DNA from: Parvularcula sp964484475
Lineage (GTDB): Bacteria; Pseudomonadota; Alphaproteobacteria; Caulobacterales; Parvularculaceae
Direction: 5' to 3'
Assembly: GCA_964484475.1 (NCBI GenBank)
Contig: CAZAFU010000082.1
Span: forward strand, 1-13,395
DNA length: 13,395 bases
Every line of letters begins with the position of its first letter. The stretch's first letter is position 1. Of this stretch, positions 5,105 through 11,883 are shown in pieces. The position numbers and the translations under genes are program-made. Below the pieces are notes generated by a model. The model did no database searches. It was not told the DNA's origin and saw only the letters and a program-made list of their open reading frames with translations.

Positions 5105-6231
5105 AGAGCGAGGGCGACCGCGATCACGCCGATCATTCCGTTGGGTCCGGCGAGGTCGCGGATGATCCCGGCGAAGAGCGCGCCGATCACCCCGCCGCTG
5201 GCGTAGGAAAAGACAAAGCCCGTATTCGCGGCAGTCAGGGTCGGCCCCTTGAAGGTGTTGCCAAGGGCCACGAGACCGGCGGTGTAGATCCCGCCGACAA
5301 GCCCTCCCCACACGAAAAGCACGGCAAAAAGAGCGAGGACGCTGCCCTGGACGGCCGGGACCGTGAGGGCGAGCCCGCCGCCGAGTGCCGCGCAGAGCGC
5401 CATCACCTTGCGCGGCGGGAACCGATCCGCCGCCTGCCCGATCGGAATCTGCGCCAGCAGGAGCCCGATACCGTAGACCGTGAGCGACTGCGCGCCCACC
5501 TGCGCGCCGTGCCCGACCTCGAGCGCGAGGATCGGCAGGAAGATCAGCATCGCGGTCTCCACGCCCGCGAACATCGCTGACGCGCCGAAGAGGACGGGAT
5601 CCTTCTTCATCGGCCTGAAGATCGTCCGCTCCGAGGATGGCGCGACGTCCGGCGCCGGCGCGATGAAGAGCGGCAGCGCCGCGGCGCTGAAAACCATCGC
5701 CCCCGCAGCGAAGGGCAGGAAGCCGTCATAGCCGGTCACGTTCAAGAGCAGGGGGCCCAGGGCGAACCCCAGGGCAAGACAGGTGCCGTAGATGCCGATC
5801 ACGCGCCCCCTGATCCGGTCCGGCGCCAAGCCGTTGATCCAGATCTCCGAGCCGGCGAACAGCGCACCGCCGCCCAGCGCCATCACGAAACGCAAGGGAT
5901 ACCAGGCGATGATCGCCTCCCCCGCCCAGTAAAGGGCGAGATAGGGCGTGACCATCAGGGCAAGGGCCCCGAGCATGAAGGGCTTGAGACCGATCCGGGT
6001 GATCACCGAGGGATAGAAGGGCGCGCCGAGCACGCCAGCGACGGCCGCGAATGCCGTGTTCGACCCGATGACGAAATCGGAAGCCCCGTAACGCTCGAGC
6101 AATACCGAGAAGAGAGGGATGGAATGGCCGAACCCGGCACCTGAAACAGTGATCGCAGCAATCGCGGCCGCAAGGCCGAGGACCGGTACCCGCCCTTCGG
6201 GGGGATCGTTCGGTGCAGCAGAGCGCGTCAT
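5050..6231 (-). CDS. MFS transporter
   Basis: The product is a 393-aa inner-membrane permease of the major facilitator superfamily, with about twelve hydrophobic segments in two halves split by a polar loop near residues 185-205. The first helix begins near residue 15. The loop after helix 2 carries YPSVITRIGLKPFM, and the loop after helix 4 carries LAPDRIRGRVIGIYG, the usual place of MFS motif A-like residues. The second-half counterpart is GQAADRFPPRKVM. This type resembles the YcaD/arabinose-efflux-like group with short sequence between helices. I chose the ATG at 6229-6231. The ATG at 6271-6273 would start only 5 nt after a terminator-like hairpin, and neither has a clear ribosome site. 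The substrate cannot be read from the sequence. The 3' end overlaps the convergent unknown ORF by 55 bp. Confidence 0.9.
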   Translation of the reverse strand: MTRSAAPNDPPEGRVPVLGLAAAIAAITVSGAGFGHSIPLFSVLLERYGASDFVIGSNTAFAAVAGVLGAPFYPSVITRIGLKPFMLGALALMVTPYLALYWAGEAIIAWYPLRFVMALGGGALFAGSEIWINGLAPDRIRGRVIGIYGTCLALGFALGPLLLNVTGYDGFLPFAAGAMVFSAAALPLFIAPAPDVAPSSERTIFRPMKKDPVLFGASAMFAGVETAMLIFLPILALEVGHGAQVGAQSLTVYGIGLLLAQIPIGQAADRFPPRKVMALCAALGGGLALTVPAVQGSVLALFAVLFVWGGLVGGIYTAGLVALGNTFKGPTLTAANTGFVFSYASGGVIGALFAGIIRDLAGPNGMIGVIAVALALYALAAQRSRDAAAGEPV

Positions 6232-6277
6232 GGTCGGAGGGTCATCATTCTCAAGGGAACAGGCGCCGCCCATGACG

Positions 6278-6317
6278 CGAAAACGGCGCCCCAGCAAGTG
6301 CCGGAACGCCGTTTTCG
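6278..6317 (-). terminator. Inverted repeat, probable terminator of the secreted-protein gene
   Basis: CGAAAACGGCG (6278-6288) and CGCCGTTTTCG (6307-6317) are perfect 11-bp arms around an 18-nt loop. Read on the minus strand, an A-tract leads into a GC stem closed by TTTT, downstream of the 94-aa gene and upstream of the transporter. The loop is long for a terminator, so an operator or leader structure for the transporter remains possible. Confidence 0.5.
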
Positions 6318-6384
6318 GGTTCTGTCGGGGTGCCGAAGAGCCGGGTGGGAGGGGCGTTGCCGCCGCTTCGCCGGCTCCCGGGCC

Positions 6385-6669
6385 TTACTCGGCGTCGACG
6401 ATGACGACTTCCTTGATCGCGGAGCGCTTCATGCGGCACTCGACCAGGTGGTCCTCGCCGCCGACGACCTTGGCTTCGAGGGTCAGGACGCGGTTGCGGT
6501 TGCCCTGATCCTTCACGAAATTGATGTTGAATTCGGCATCGCCGAACAGCTCGGCATCAACCATCGCGGCGCGGCAATTGTTGATATCATCGTTCAGGCT
6601 GGCGGCCGAAGCAGGGGTGATGACTGCGAAAGCAGTAGCAGCAGCGGCTACATAAGCGAATTTCGACAT
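6385..6669 (-). CDS. Small secreted protein of unknown function
   Basis: The 94-aa precursor has a clear Sec signal: Lys3, then the hydrophobic AYVAAAATAFAVITP, ending ASA-AS with cleavage predicted after residue 22 or 23. The mature protein is about 72 aa and acidic, with two cysteines at 32 and 78 that could form a disulfide in the periplasm. The fold looks beta-rich near the end (VLTLEAKVVG, HLVECRMKR, EVVIVD). I do not recognise the family. GGGAGC lies about 7 nt before the ATG at 6667-6669, and a perfect TATAAT is found on this strand at 6724-6719. The gene is divergent from a LysR-type regulator 98 bp away, the usual arrangement in which the regulator controls its neighbour. It has its own probable terminator. 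Confidence 0.8.
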   Translation of the reverse strand: MSKFAYVAAAATAFAVITPASAASLNDDINNCRAAMVDAELFGDAEFNINFVKDQGNRNRVLTLEAKVVGGEDHLVECRMKRSAIKEVVIVDAE

Positions 6670-6767
6670 GGATACGCTCCCGATCTTTGTGCGTTGCGAT
6701 GGGAACTAATGTCTTTGGATTATATGCGCAACTGGCCAACGCCCTGCATCCGTTATAGGGTGCGTCT
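6670..6767. promoter_or_regulatory. Divergent promoter region between the secreted-protein and LysR genes
   Basis: This 98-bp region contains a perfect -10 TATAAT on the minus strand (6724-6719), about 50 nt before the secreted-protein start, without a good -35. It also holds GTTGCG (6693-6698) inverted to CGCAAC (6727-6732). GCATCC and GGGTGC flank GTTATA just before the LysR start. LysR regulators commonly bind dyads in such intergenic regions, and a poor -35 is typical of promoters that need activation. The operator assignment is inference. Confidence 0.4.
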
Positions 6768-7722
6768 ATGAGTCGAACCCGCCTCGAAGACCTCGATCTG
6801 AACCTGATCGTCACGCTCCACTGGCTCCTGACAGAACAATCTGTCACGCGCGCCGCCGCGCGGCTCGACGTGTCGCAGCCGACGGTCAGCCACGCCCTCG
6901 GCAAGTTGCGAGGGCTTCTGGGCGATCCGCTCCTGATCAAGTCGGGCCGGACCATGCTGCCCACCAAGAAGGCCGAGGCCCTCCAACCCCGGGTCGCGGA
7001 GGTCGTGGACAGGATGCGGGATCTCCTCCTAGAGGAAGAGAGCTTCGATCCGACCAACCAGAGCGGAAGATTCAGAATAGCCGTTATCGACAGCGTTGGT
7101 GCAGTGGTCGTCCGGGCGTGGCAGAATGCAGTGCTCCCCGAGGCCCCGAATCTCGAACTCGACATCCTCCAGCCCGCCGTTCCCCAAGCGCAGGATCTCA
7201 TCGCCGGCAAGATCGACGCGATCATCCTGCCCGAGCCGAAGATGCTCCAGCTCCCGCCGGGGGTGAATATCGACGAGTTNNNNNNNNNNGCCGGTCTTCG
7301 ACGAGGAGTACGTCACGGCCGTCAGGAAAGGGCATCCCCTCGATAACGGGATGGACCTCGACGCCTTCGTCAGGGCGGACCACATCCTCATCAATCCCGA
7401 GGGCATGGTGGTGGGGCCCGTGGACCAGGTCCTGCAGGCCGCCGGGATGAAGAGGCGGATCGCCTACCGCACGGAGACTTTCCTCCTGGCGCTGGAGGTC
7501 CTGCAGAATTCGGACTGCATCCTCACCGCGCCGCGCAACCTCTTCGGGTTCGCGCGCGGGGATTTTTCGGTCCACCCGTGTCCGGTGAAGGTGTCGAACT
7601 TCACCCTCTACATCGGTTGGCACCCGAACTGGACCCATGATCCCCAGCACCGCTGGGTACGTGAACGCCTGATGGCGGAAATGGGAAGGCTCTCCGAACT
7701 CGGGCGTCGTCAGGAGGCCTGA
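6768..7722 (+). CDS. LysR family transcriptional regulator, interrupted by an assembly gap
   Basis: The N-terminal winged helix-turn-helix occupies about residues 8-67, with LNLIVTLHWLLTEQSVTRAA, then the recognition helix VSQPTVSHALGKLR at 35-48 and the wing region LLIKSGRTMLPT. A linker helix follows, then the effector-binding domain from about residue 101 (GRFRIAVIDSVG). The reading frame stops being continuous at the ten Ns. Downstream, PVFDEEYVTAVRKGHPL resumes in the +1 frame and runs to the TGA at 7720-7722. Both parts are plainly one regulator of about 317 aa in the NodD/LeuO-like branch of LysR. The frame break is almost certainly a gap-size artefact. AGGG at 6757-6760 supports the ATG at 6768. 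It is divergent from the secreted-protein gene, its most likely target, and probably self-regulating. The inducer is unknown. Confidence 0.9.
7280..7289. other. Assembly gap of ten N
   Basis: Ten undetermined bases lie inside the LysR gene. The flanking frames differ by one, so the true number of bases must be a multiple of three. Nine or twelve would fit the expected local protein length, and ten cannot be right if the gene is intact. Confidence 0.98.
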
Positions 7723-7733
7723 GGCCTCCTGAC
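7709..7733 (+). terminator. Perfect hairpin with the LysR stop codon in its loop
   Basis: GTCAGGAGGCC (7709-7719) and GGCCTCCTGAC (7723-7733) are perfect 11-bp arms. The 3-nt loop is TGA, the LysR stop codon itself. There is no T-run on either side, so this is a stable 3' hairpin rather than a textbook intrinsic terminator. It lies between two convergent genes and may protect or end both transcripts. Confidence 0.65.
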
Positions 7734-7753
7734 TGCAACGATCGGCTGGGAGG

Positions 7754-8221
7754 TCAGGCCGCGTCGTTGCTGGCGATGACGCGCGGTCCGTCGGCATCTT
7801 CGGTGGTGCCGATGGAGATCTTGCGCGGTTTCATCGCTTCGGGGATTTCGCGCTGCAGCTCGATGTTGAGAAGCCCGTTCTCGAGGGTCGCGCCGCGAAC
7901 CTTCAGATGATCGGCGAGCTGGAAGCGGCGTTCGAAGCTGCGGCCCGCGATGCCCTGGTGCAGGAAGGTGCGCTCGCCCTCGTCCTGGGCGCGGCTGCCG
8001 GTGATCCTGAGGGAGCGGTCGGTCACTTCGATGTCGAGTTCGTCTTCGGTGAAGCCCGCCACCGCGACGGTGATGCGGTATTCGTTCTCGTCGACGACTT
8101 CGATGTTGTAGGGCGGATAGCCCGTAGTCTCGGATTTCGAGAGCCCGTCGAACAGCTCGTTGAACAGCCGGTCGAAACCGACGGTGGAGCGGTAGACGGG
8201 GGTCAGGTCATAGGTACGCAT
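7754..8221 (-). CDS. ibpA: Hsp20/alpha-crystallin small heat-shock protein, IbpA type
   Basis: The 155-aa protein is an ATP-independent holdase that binds unfolding proteins in the cytosol and hands them to DnaK/ClpB. The N-terminus MRTYDLTPVYRSTVGFDRLF is characteristic of class A (IbpA-like) proteobacterial small heat-shock proteins. The alpha-crystallin domain spans about 37-130, with VAGF at 54-57, GIAGRSFERRFQL at 90-102 and the conserved A-x-x-x-N-G-L-L (111-118). The C-terminal I-S-I motif (135-137), which bridges subunits in the oligomer, is present. AGGAG, 9 nt before the ATG at 8219-8221, sets the start. A sigma-32-type promoter and a three-hairpin leader lie upstream. It converges on the LysR gene 31 bp away. 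Confidence 0.96.
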   Translation of the reverse strand: MRTYDLTPVYRSTVGFDRLFNELFDGLSKSETTGYPPYNIEVVDENEYRITVAVAGFTEDELDIEVTDRSLRITGSRAQDEGERTFLHQGIAGRSFERRFQLADHLKVRGATLENGLLNIELQREIPEAMKPRKISIGTTEDADGPRVIASNDAA

Positions 8222-8304
8222 GGTGTCATTCTCCTGTGAGCAACAACAGTTTCGCTCCCGCCCGAAAGCCTTGAGGAGCGGCCCGGCCCATTATGGCGCC
8301 GGGC
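8222..8304 (-). promoter_or_regulatory. Candidate ROSE-type RNA thermometer leader of the Hsp20 gene
   Basis: The predicted 5' leader folds into three successive hairpins read on the minus strand. Hairpin I (8304-8281) has GCCCGG/CCGGGC and CCAT/ATGG pairs. Hairpin II (8280-8253) has CGCTCC/GGAGCG. Hairpin III (8248-8224) has UGUU/GACA closing an inner UUGCU-CAC-AGGAG, in which UUGCU lies opposite the Shine-Dalgarno with one G-G mismatch. A U(U/C)GCU element masking the ribosome site through a G-G pair is the known core of ROSE thermometers in small heat-shock genes of alphaproteobacteria. The hairpins were found by eye and not computed. Confidence 0.6.
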
Positions 8305-8311
8305 ATCGGAA

Positions 8312-8339
8312 AGATGGGAAAGGTCACATCCCGTTCAAG
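8312..8339 (-). promoter_or_regulatory. Sigma-32 (RpoH) heat-shock promoter of the Hsp20 gene
   Basis: On the minus strand CTTGAA (8339-8334) is followed after 14 nt by TCCCATCT (8319-8312). This matches the enterobacterial sigma-32 consensus CTTGAA-N13-15-CCCCATnT at all but one defined base. Initiation near 8304 would begin the transcript at the first leader hairpin. Confidence 0.7.
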
Positions 8340-8431
8340 AGGTCAGGCGCGCCTGCCGCTGCCCCCCGGGCTTGCCGGCAGAGGTGATACGGCTAGGGAA
8401 CGGGGCGGATGATTCCGGAGGAAACCAAGAC

Positions 8432-9400
8432 ATGACCAGACAACTTCTTCTGGGCCTTTCGGCCCTGGCACTGGCGGCCTGCGACGGCGCCGACACCGAA
8501 GAGGACGCGGAAGTCTCCACCATGCAGGCCGAGACCGAAGCCAGCGCGGCGGCCATGCAGGAAGAGGGGCCGACGGCCGAGCAACCTATTCTCCTCGACG
8601 ATCCCGACGGCACGCGGATCACCCTGCGCGAAGCGGTGGCCGGAAGCTGGCGCAGTGATGCCGACCGGGCCCGGGACGAGTTCCGCAACCCCGAGGAAAC
8701 CCTCGAATTCTTCGGCGTCGAGCCGAGCGATACCGTGGTCGAGGTCTGGCCGGGCGGCGGCTGGTACACCGACATCATCGCCCCCTATCTCGCAGGTGGC
8801 GGCGGCGAGCTCTACCTCGCGGGCTTCCCTGAAGACAGCGACAACCCCCGGGTCAGGCAGGCGGTCGAGAATCTCAAGCAACGCTTCTCGGACGAGGACC
8901 AGTACGGCGACGTGAACTTTACCGTGCTCACTTCCGAAGAGCAGGATATCGCCCCTGCGGGCAGCGCCGATGTGGTGCTGACTTTCCGCAACATCCACAA
9001 TTTCGTCATGGGCGGCTGGGGCGATGACGCCTTCGCAGCCTTCTACGACGCGCTGAAACCCGGCGGCACCTTGGGTGTCGTGGATCACCGCCTGCCCGAG
9101 GACGCCGACAAGGAGCGTGAGATGAGCTCCGGCTATCTCAAGGTCGCAACCGTGCGCGAGCTGGCCGAGAATGCAGGCTTCGTGTTCGACGGCTCCTCGG
9201 AGATCAACGCGAACCCTGACGATGATACCGATCATCCCTTCGGCGTCTGGACCCTGCCGCCCAACAGCCGTACCCAGGACCGCAACGGCGAGGCCCCCGA
9301 GGGCTTCGATCCCGAGGAGTACCGGGCGATCGGCGAAAGCGACCGGATGACCCTGCGCTTCACCAAGCCCGTCGAGCCGGAAGAATCGCTTCTTGAGTAG
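8432..9400 (+). CDS. Exported class I SAM-dependent methyltransferase-like lipoprotein (COG4798 type)
   Basis: The 322-aa product has a lipoprotein signal MTRQLLLGLSALALAAC with lipobox L14-A-A-C17, then an acidic, low-complexity linker (about 18-50). The domain that follows resembles the predicted methyltransferases of COG4798. Motif I appears as VVEVWPGGGWYT (102-113), an acidic loop lies at 133-136, LTFRNIHNF (183-191) is the motif IV region, and LKPGGTLGVVDHR (208-220) is motif VI-like. Asp18 follows the lipid cysteine, which in enterobacteria retains lipoproteins in the inner membrane. GGAGG at 8417-8421 selects the ATG at 8432; an in-frame ATG at 8372 would bury the signal peptide. It is the first gene of a tightly overlapping trio. 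SAM is not known to be available outside the cytoplasm, so the true activity is open. Confidence 0.85.
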   Translation: MTRQLLLGLSALALAACDGADTEEDAEVSTMQAETEASAAAMQEEGPTAEQPILLDDPDGTRITLREAVAGSWRSDADRARDEFRNPEETLEFFGVEPSDTVVEVWPGGGWYTDIIAPYLAGGGGELYLAGFPEDSDNPRVRQAVENLKQRFSDEDQYGDVNFTVLTSEEQDIAPAGSADVVLTFRNIHNFVMGGWGDDAFAAFYDALKPGGTLGVVDHRLPEDADKEREMSSGYLKVATVRELAENAGFVFDGSSEINANPDDDTDHPFGVWTLPPNSRTQDRNGEAPEGFDPEEYRAIGESDRMTLRFTKPVEPEESLLE

Positions 9401-9713
9401 CCTGTCCAATCCCCTCGAGACCCTCGCCGGAGAGACCTTCACCGAAGGCTTCGGCGGGGTCCTGAGGATCGAGAATACCGATGACGGAACGTCGTTCTGG
9501 GTCGACGGGCGGGGAGACCAGCCCCTCGTCGGCCAGGCGGCGCCCAAGAACCTGACCGGCCGCTTCTGCCTCTGGCGGGCGGAAGGGGAGATCCTGCGCA
9601 GCCTCCTTTCCGGGCAGCGTCGTCTCGCGATGGTCTACAATGCGGGGCGCCTGAGAATCAGTGGAGACATGGCGGTCATGGGACGACTGACGATGCGGGG
9701 TCGCGATGAATGA
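9393..9713 (+). CDS. SCP2 sterol-carrier-like domain protein
   Basis: The 106-aa soluble protein has no signal peptide. The C-terminal half matches the SCP2 lipid-binding fold: EGEILRSLLSGQRRLAMVYNAG (64-85) followed by RLRISGDMAVMGRL (86-99), the usual 'G-x-[LI]-x-[IV]-x-G-D' segment. Such domains bind fatty acyl or sterol-like lipids. The start is TTG at 9393-9395, with GGAAGAA at 9379-9385 before it, and overlaps the stop of the preceding gene by 8 nt. No ATG occurs in frame until residue 80, so a TTG start or coupled reinitiation is the best explanation. It overlaps the next gene by another 8 nt. A lipid-related role for the operon is inference. Confidence 0.75.
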   Translation: MSSLSNPLETLAGETFTEGFGGVLRIENTDDGTSFWVDGRGDQPLVGQAAPKNLTGRFCLWRAEGEILRSLLSGQRRLAMVYNAGRLRISGDMAVMGRLTMRGRDE

Positions 9714-10686
9714 AGCTCCGGTCATCCGTGTGCCTTCGGTCCCCCTGCCTGACGACACATCCGCAGTCTTTCTCGACAGCCGGGACGGCGCGAAGGTCAG
9801 GCGCATGGCCTATGGCGGCAGCGGCGCCCGGGGCATCGCGCTGATCGTGCCGGGCTGGGCCGAGCCGTGCGAGAAATACGCCGAGGTCGCCCTCGATCTC
9901 ATCGACCGGGGCTTCGAGACCTACGGCTTCGATCCGCGCGGGCAGGGCCTGTCGCAGAGGATCGCCGAGAAGGACCTGCGCGGCCGGGTCGATGATTTCG
10001 AAAAGCACGTGGATGATTTCCGCGCCGTCGTGGACAGCCTGCCGGAAGGACGTCCCCTGACCATCCTCGCCCATTCGATGGGCGGGCTGATGACCCTGGC
10101 GTGGCTGCGCCGCGGGGGAAAGGCGGACGCGGTGGCGCTTTCCGCCCCGGCGACCCGGATCTTCCCATCGAGGTGGCAGCGCGGAGGGGTCAGGGCGCTC
10201 GCGAAGGGTCTTGCGCTTTGCGGCTTCGGTGACATGCCGCTGTCGAAAAAAGGCGGCATGGCGATGGAGTTCGAGGGCAACACCCTGACCTCCGACCCAC
10301 GCCGGCATGCCATGCTGCGGGACCTCCTCCTTGCCGACGAGAGGCTGGAGCTGCCAAGGACCACCCCCTACTTCGTCCGCTCACTGCACCGCGAGCAGTC
10401 CGCCATCCGGAAGGAAGGGGCACTGAGCGGGGTTTCAGGACCGATCCTCCTCGTCAGCCTGCCGAAGGACAGCTGGGTCGACAGCCGTCATCATCATGAG
10501 CTCGCGAACGCCCACCCCGCGCTTTTCGCGATGGTGGAAGTCGAGGACAGCCTGCACGAGATCCTCATGGAGAAGGATCAGTACAGGGACCAGTTCTGGG
10601 ATGCCTTCGACGGCTATGTCGCCGAAGCTCTTCCCGGTCAGGCGCCCGCCCCCGAGCCGGAGCCCGAGGAGGCGGCGAGCACGTAG
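9706..10686 (+). CDS. Alpha/beta hydrolase, lysophospholipase/monoacylglycerol lipase-like
   Basis: The 326-aa product is an alpha/beta hydrolase of the serine aminopeptidase S33 / PldB-like group. The oxyanion region is LIVPGWAEPCEKY (47-59), with a P-G-W in place of H-G, followed by GFDPRGQGLS (74-83). The nucleophile elbow is AHSMGG with Ser124. Asp255 or Asp259 (LPKDSWVD) and His284 (DSLHE) complete the expected triad. These features fit enzymes that cleave lysophospholipids or monoacylglycerols in the cytosol. The last 15 or so residues are a Pro/Glu-rich tail outside the core fold. The ATG at 9706 overlaps the SCP2 gene by 8 nt (ATGAATGA), suggesting translational coupling. The last 49 bp overlap dprA on the other strand. 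Confidence 0.9.
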   Translation: MNEAPVIRVPSVPLPDDTSAVFLDSRDGAKVRRMAYGGSGARGIALIVPGWAEPCEKYAEVALDLIDRGFETYGFDPRGQGLSQRIAEKDLRGRVDDFEKHVDDFRAVVDSLPEGRPLTILAHSMGGLMTLAWLRRGGKADAVALSAPATRIFPSRWQRGGVRALAKGLALCGFGDMPLSKKGGMAMEFEGNTLTSDPRRHAMLRDLLLADERLELPRTTPYFVRSLHREQSAIRKEGALSGVSGPILLVSLPKDSWVDSRHHHELANAHPALFAMVEVEDSLHEILMEKDQYRDQFWDAFDGYVAEALPGQAPAPEPEPEEAAST

Positions 10687-11762
10687 GTTCCGCCCGGTTC
10701 CTCGGCGGCTTCGCCTTCGAGAACGAGATCGAGAAGCACCATCGCGACTTCCGCTGCCGGGGCATCGGTTTCGGCGATCACCTGGTCCTTGTGCGTGGGG
10801 GTGAAACTCAGGAGTTCGAGCACCTGGTCGCGCAGGCGCTGCCGGTCGACGGGCCCCTCCGCGGGTGGATCGTAAGGCTCGACGGGCTCGGCGAACGCGC
10901 CGCTTCCGGACCACTCGTCAAGGACGTCGTCGCCGTTCCGGCAGAGGATCGCGCCGCGCCGCAGGAGGGCATTCGTACCCGATGCACGCGGATCGAGCGG
11001 CGATCCGGGCACCGCGAAGACATCCCGGCCCTGCTCGGCCGCGAGTCGCGCGGTGATCAGGGTGCCCGACCTCTCCGCCGCCTCCACCACAACCACGCCG
11101 CGACAGAGGCCGGAAACGATCCGGTTCCGCTTCGGGAAGTCCCTCGCCTTCGCCGTCATGCCGAGCGGCTGCTCGGAGATGACGACGCCCTGCGCCGCGA
11201 TCGCCGCGTGAAGCTCGCCGTGTTCGGGCGGGTAGATGGAGTTGACCCCGCCAGCCAGGACCGCCGCCGTGCCGGTCTGGAGGGCGGCACCATGGGCCGC
11301 GGCATCGATCCCGCGCGCCATGCCCGACACGACGAGCCGCCCGGCCCGTCCCAGTTCCTCGCCGAGCTGCCGCGCGAAGGCCCGCCCCGCCGCCGAGGCG
11401 TTGCGGGCGCCGACGATGGCGACCGCCTCGCGCGAGAGGAGCGCCGACTCACCCAGAAGGGCGAGAACCGGGGGCGGATCGGCAATATTGGAAAGTGGTG
11501 CTGGATAGCCCTCCTCGCCGAGGAAGAGGAACCGGCCGCCGGCGTCCTGGAGCCTGGCAGCTTCCTTTTCAGCGCTCGCCGCGGAGGCGATGGCGATGTT
11601 CTTCCGCCCGCTCTCCTCGATCAGGGAAGGAAGCGCGTCGAGCGCGGCTTCGCCGCTCCCGAAACGCTGGGTGAGCTGGATGAAGGTGAGGGGGCCGATC
11701 CCGCGGGAGCGACTCAGTCGCAGCCTTGCAAGCTGCTCGTTTTCGGAGAAACGGATGCCCAT
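10638..11762 (-). CDS. dprA: DNA-processing protein DprA
   Basis: DprA binds incoming single-stranded DNA during transformation and loads RecA. Most bacteria keep it even without known competence. The 374-aa product has an N-terminal helix-hairpin-like region (about 1-60) and the extended Rossmann domain, with GARNAS (118-123), SGMARGID (146-153), FPKRNRIVSGL (209-219) and SGTLITA (232-238). A C-terminal winged-helix (DML1-like) region is at about 305-362, ending in a Gly/Ser/Ala tail. I chose the ATG at 11760-11762 because homology starts there; an in-frame extension upstream of it has no family features. It is divergent from nnr and overlaps the alpha/beta hydrolase gene tail to tail by 49 bp. 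The usual neighbours plsY and topA are absent here. Confidence 0.95.
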   Translation of the reverse strand: MGIRFSENEQLARLRLSRSRGIGPLTFIQLTQRFGSGEAALDALPSLIEESGRKNIAIASAASAEKEAARLQDAGGRFLFLGEEGYPAPLSNIADPPPVLALLGESALLSREAVAIVGARNASAAGRAFARQLGEELGRAGRLVVSGMARGIDAAAHGAALQTGTAAVLAGGVNSIYPPEHGELHAAIAAQGVVISEQPLGMTAKARDFPKRNRIVSGLCRGVVVVEAAERSGTLITARLAAEQGRDVFAVPGSPLDPRASGTNALLRRGAILCRNGDDVLDEWSGSGAFAEPVEPYDPPAEGPVDRQRLRDQVLELLSFTPTHKDQVIAETDAPAAEVAMVLLDLVLEGEAAEEPGGTYVLAASSGSGSGAGA

Positions 11763-11883
11763 CGCGCCATGTGGCAGCCGCCCGGGAGCTTCGCCAAGTC
11801 TTGATCTGTTCCCTTGGCAAGATTTTTGCGCCGGACTTTTTCGGAACGAACAGTCACGAAGGACCAGTGGGGTCAGCGACGAC
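11763..11883. promoter_or_regulatory. Divergent intergenic region dprA/nnr
   Basis: This 121-bp spacer is AT-richer than its flanks and must hold both promoters. It contains the inverted repeat GCCAAG (11793-11798) / CTTGGC (11813-11818) and two T-runs (ATTTTT and CTTTTT). I see no convincing -35/-10 pair for either gene. Confidence 0.4.

Noticed and set aside
4628..5311. Minus-strand ORF across the unknown plus ORF
   Set aside because: It overlaps the transporter end in a different frame and is very Arg-rich, as expected for antisense of GC-rich coding DNA. It has no start signal.
7280..7289. LysR pseudogene or programmed frameshift
   Set aside because: The frame change coincides exactly with the undetermined bases, so a wrong gap length explains it.
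8344..8355. 12-bp palindrome CAGGCGCGCCTG
   Set aside because: Such short GC palindromes occur by chance in GC-rich DNA, and it lies just outside the sigma-32 promoter without a clear role.
11793..11822. SOS box or competence operator before dprA
   Set aside because: The alphaproteobacterial GTTC-N7-GTTC pattern is absent. Only a 6-bp inverted repeat and a GAACGAAC doublet are seen.
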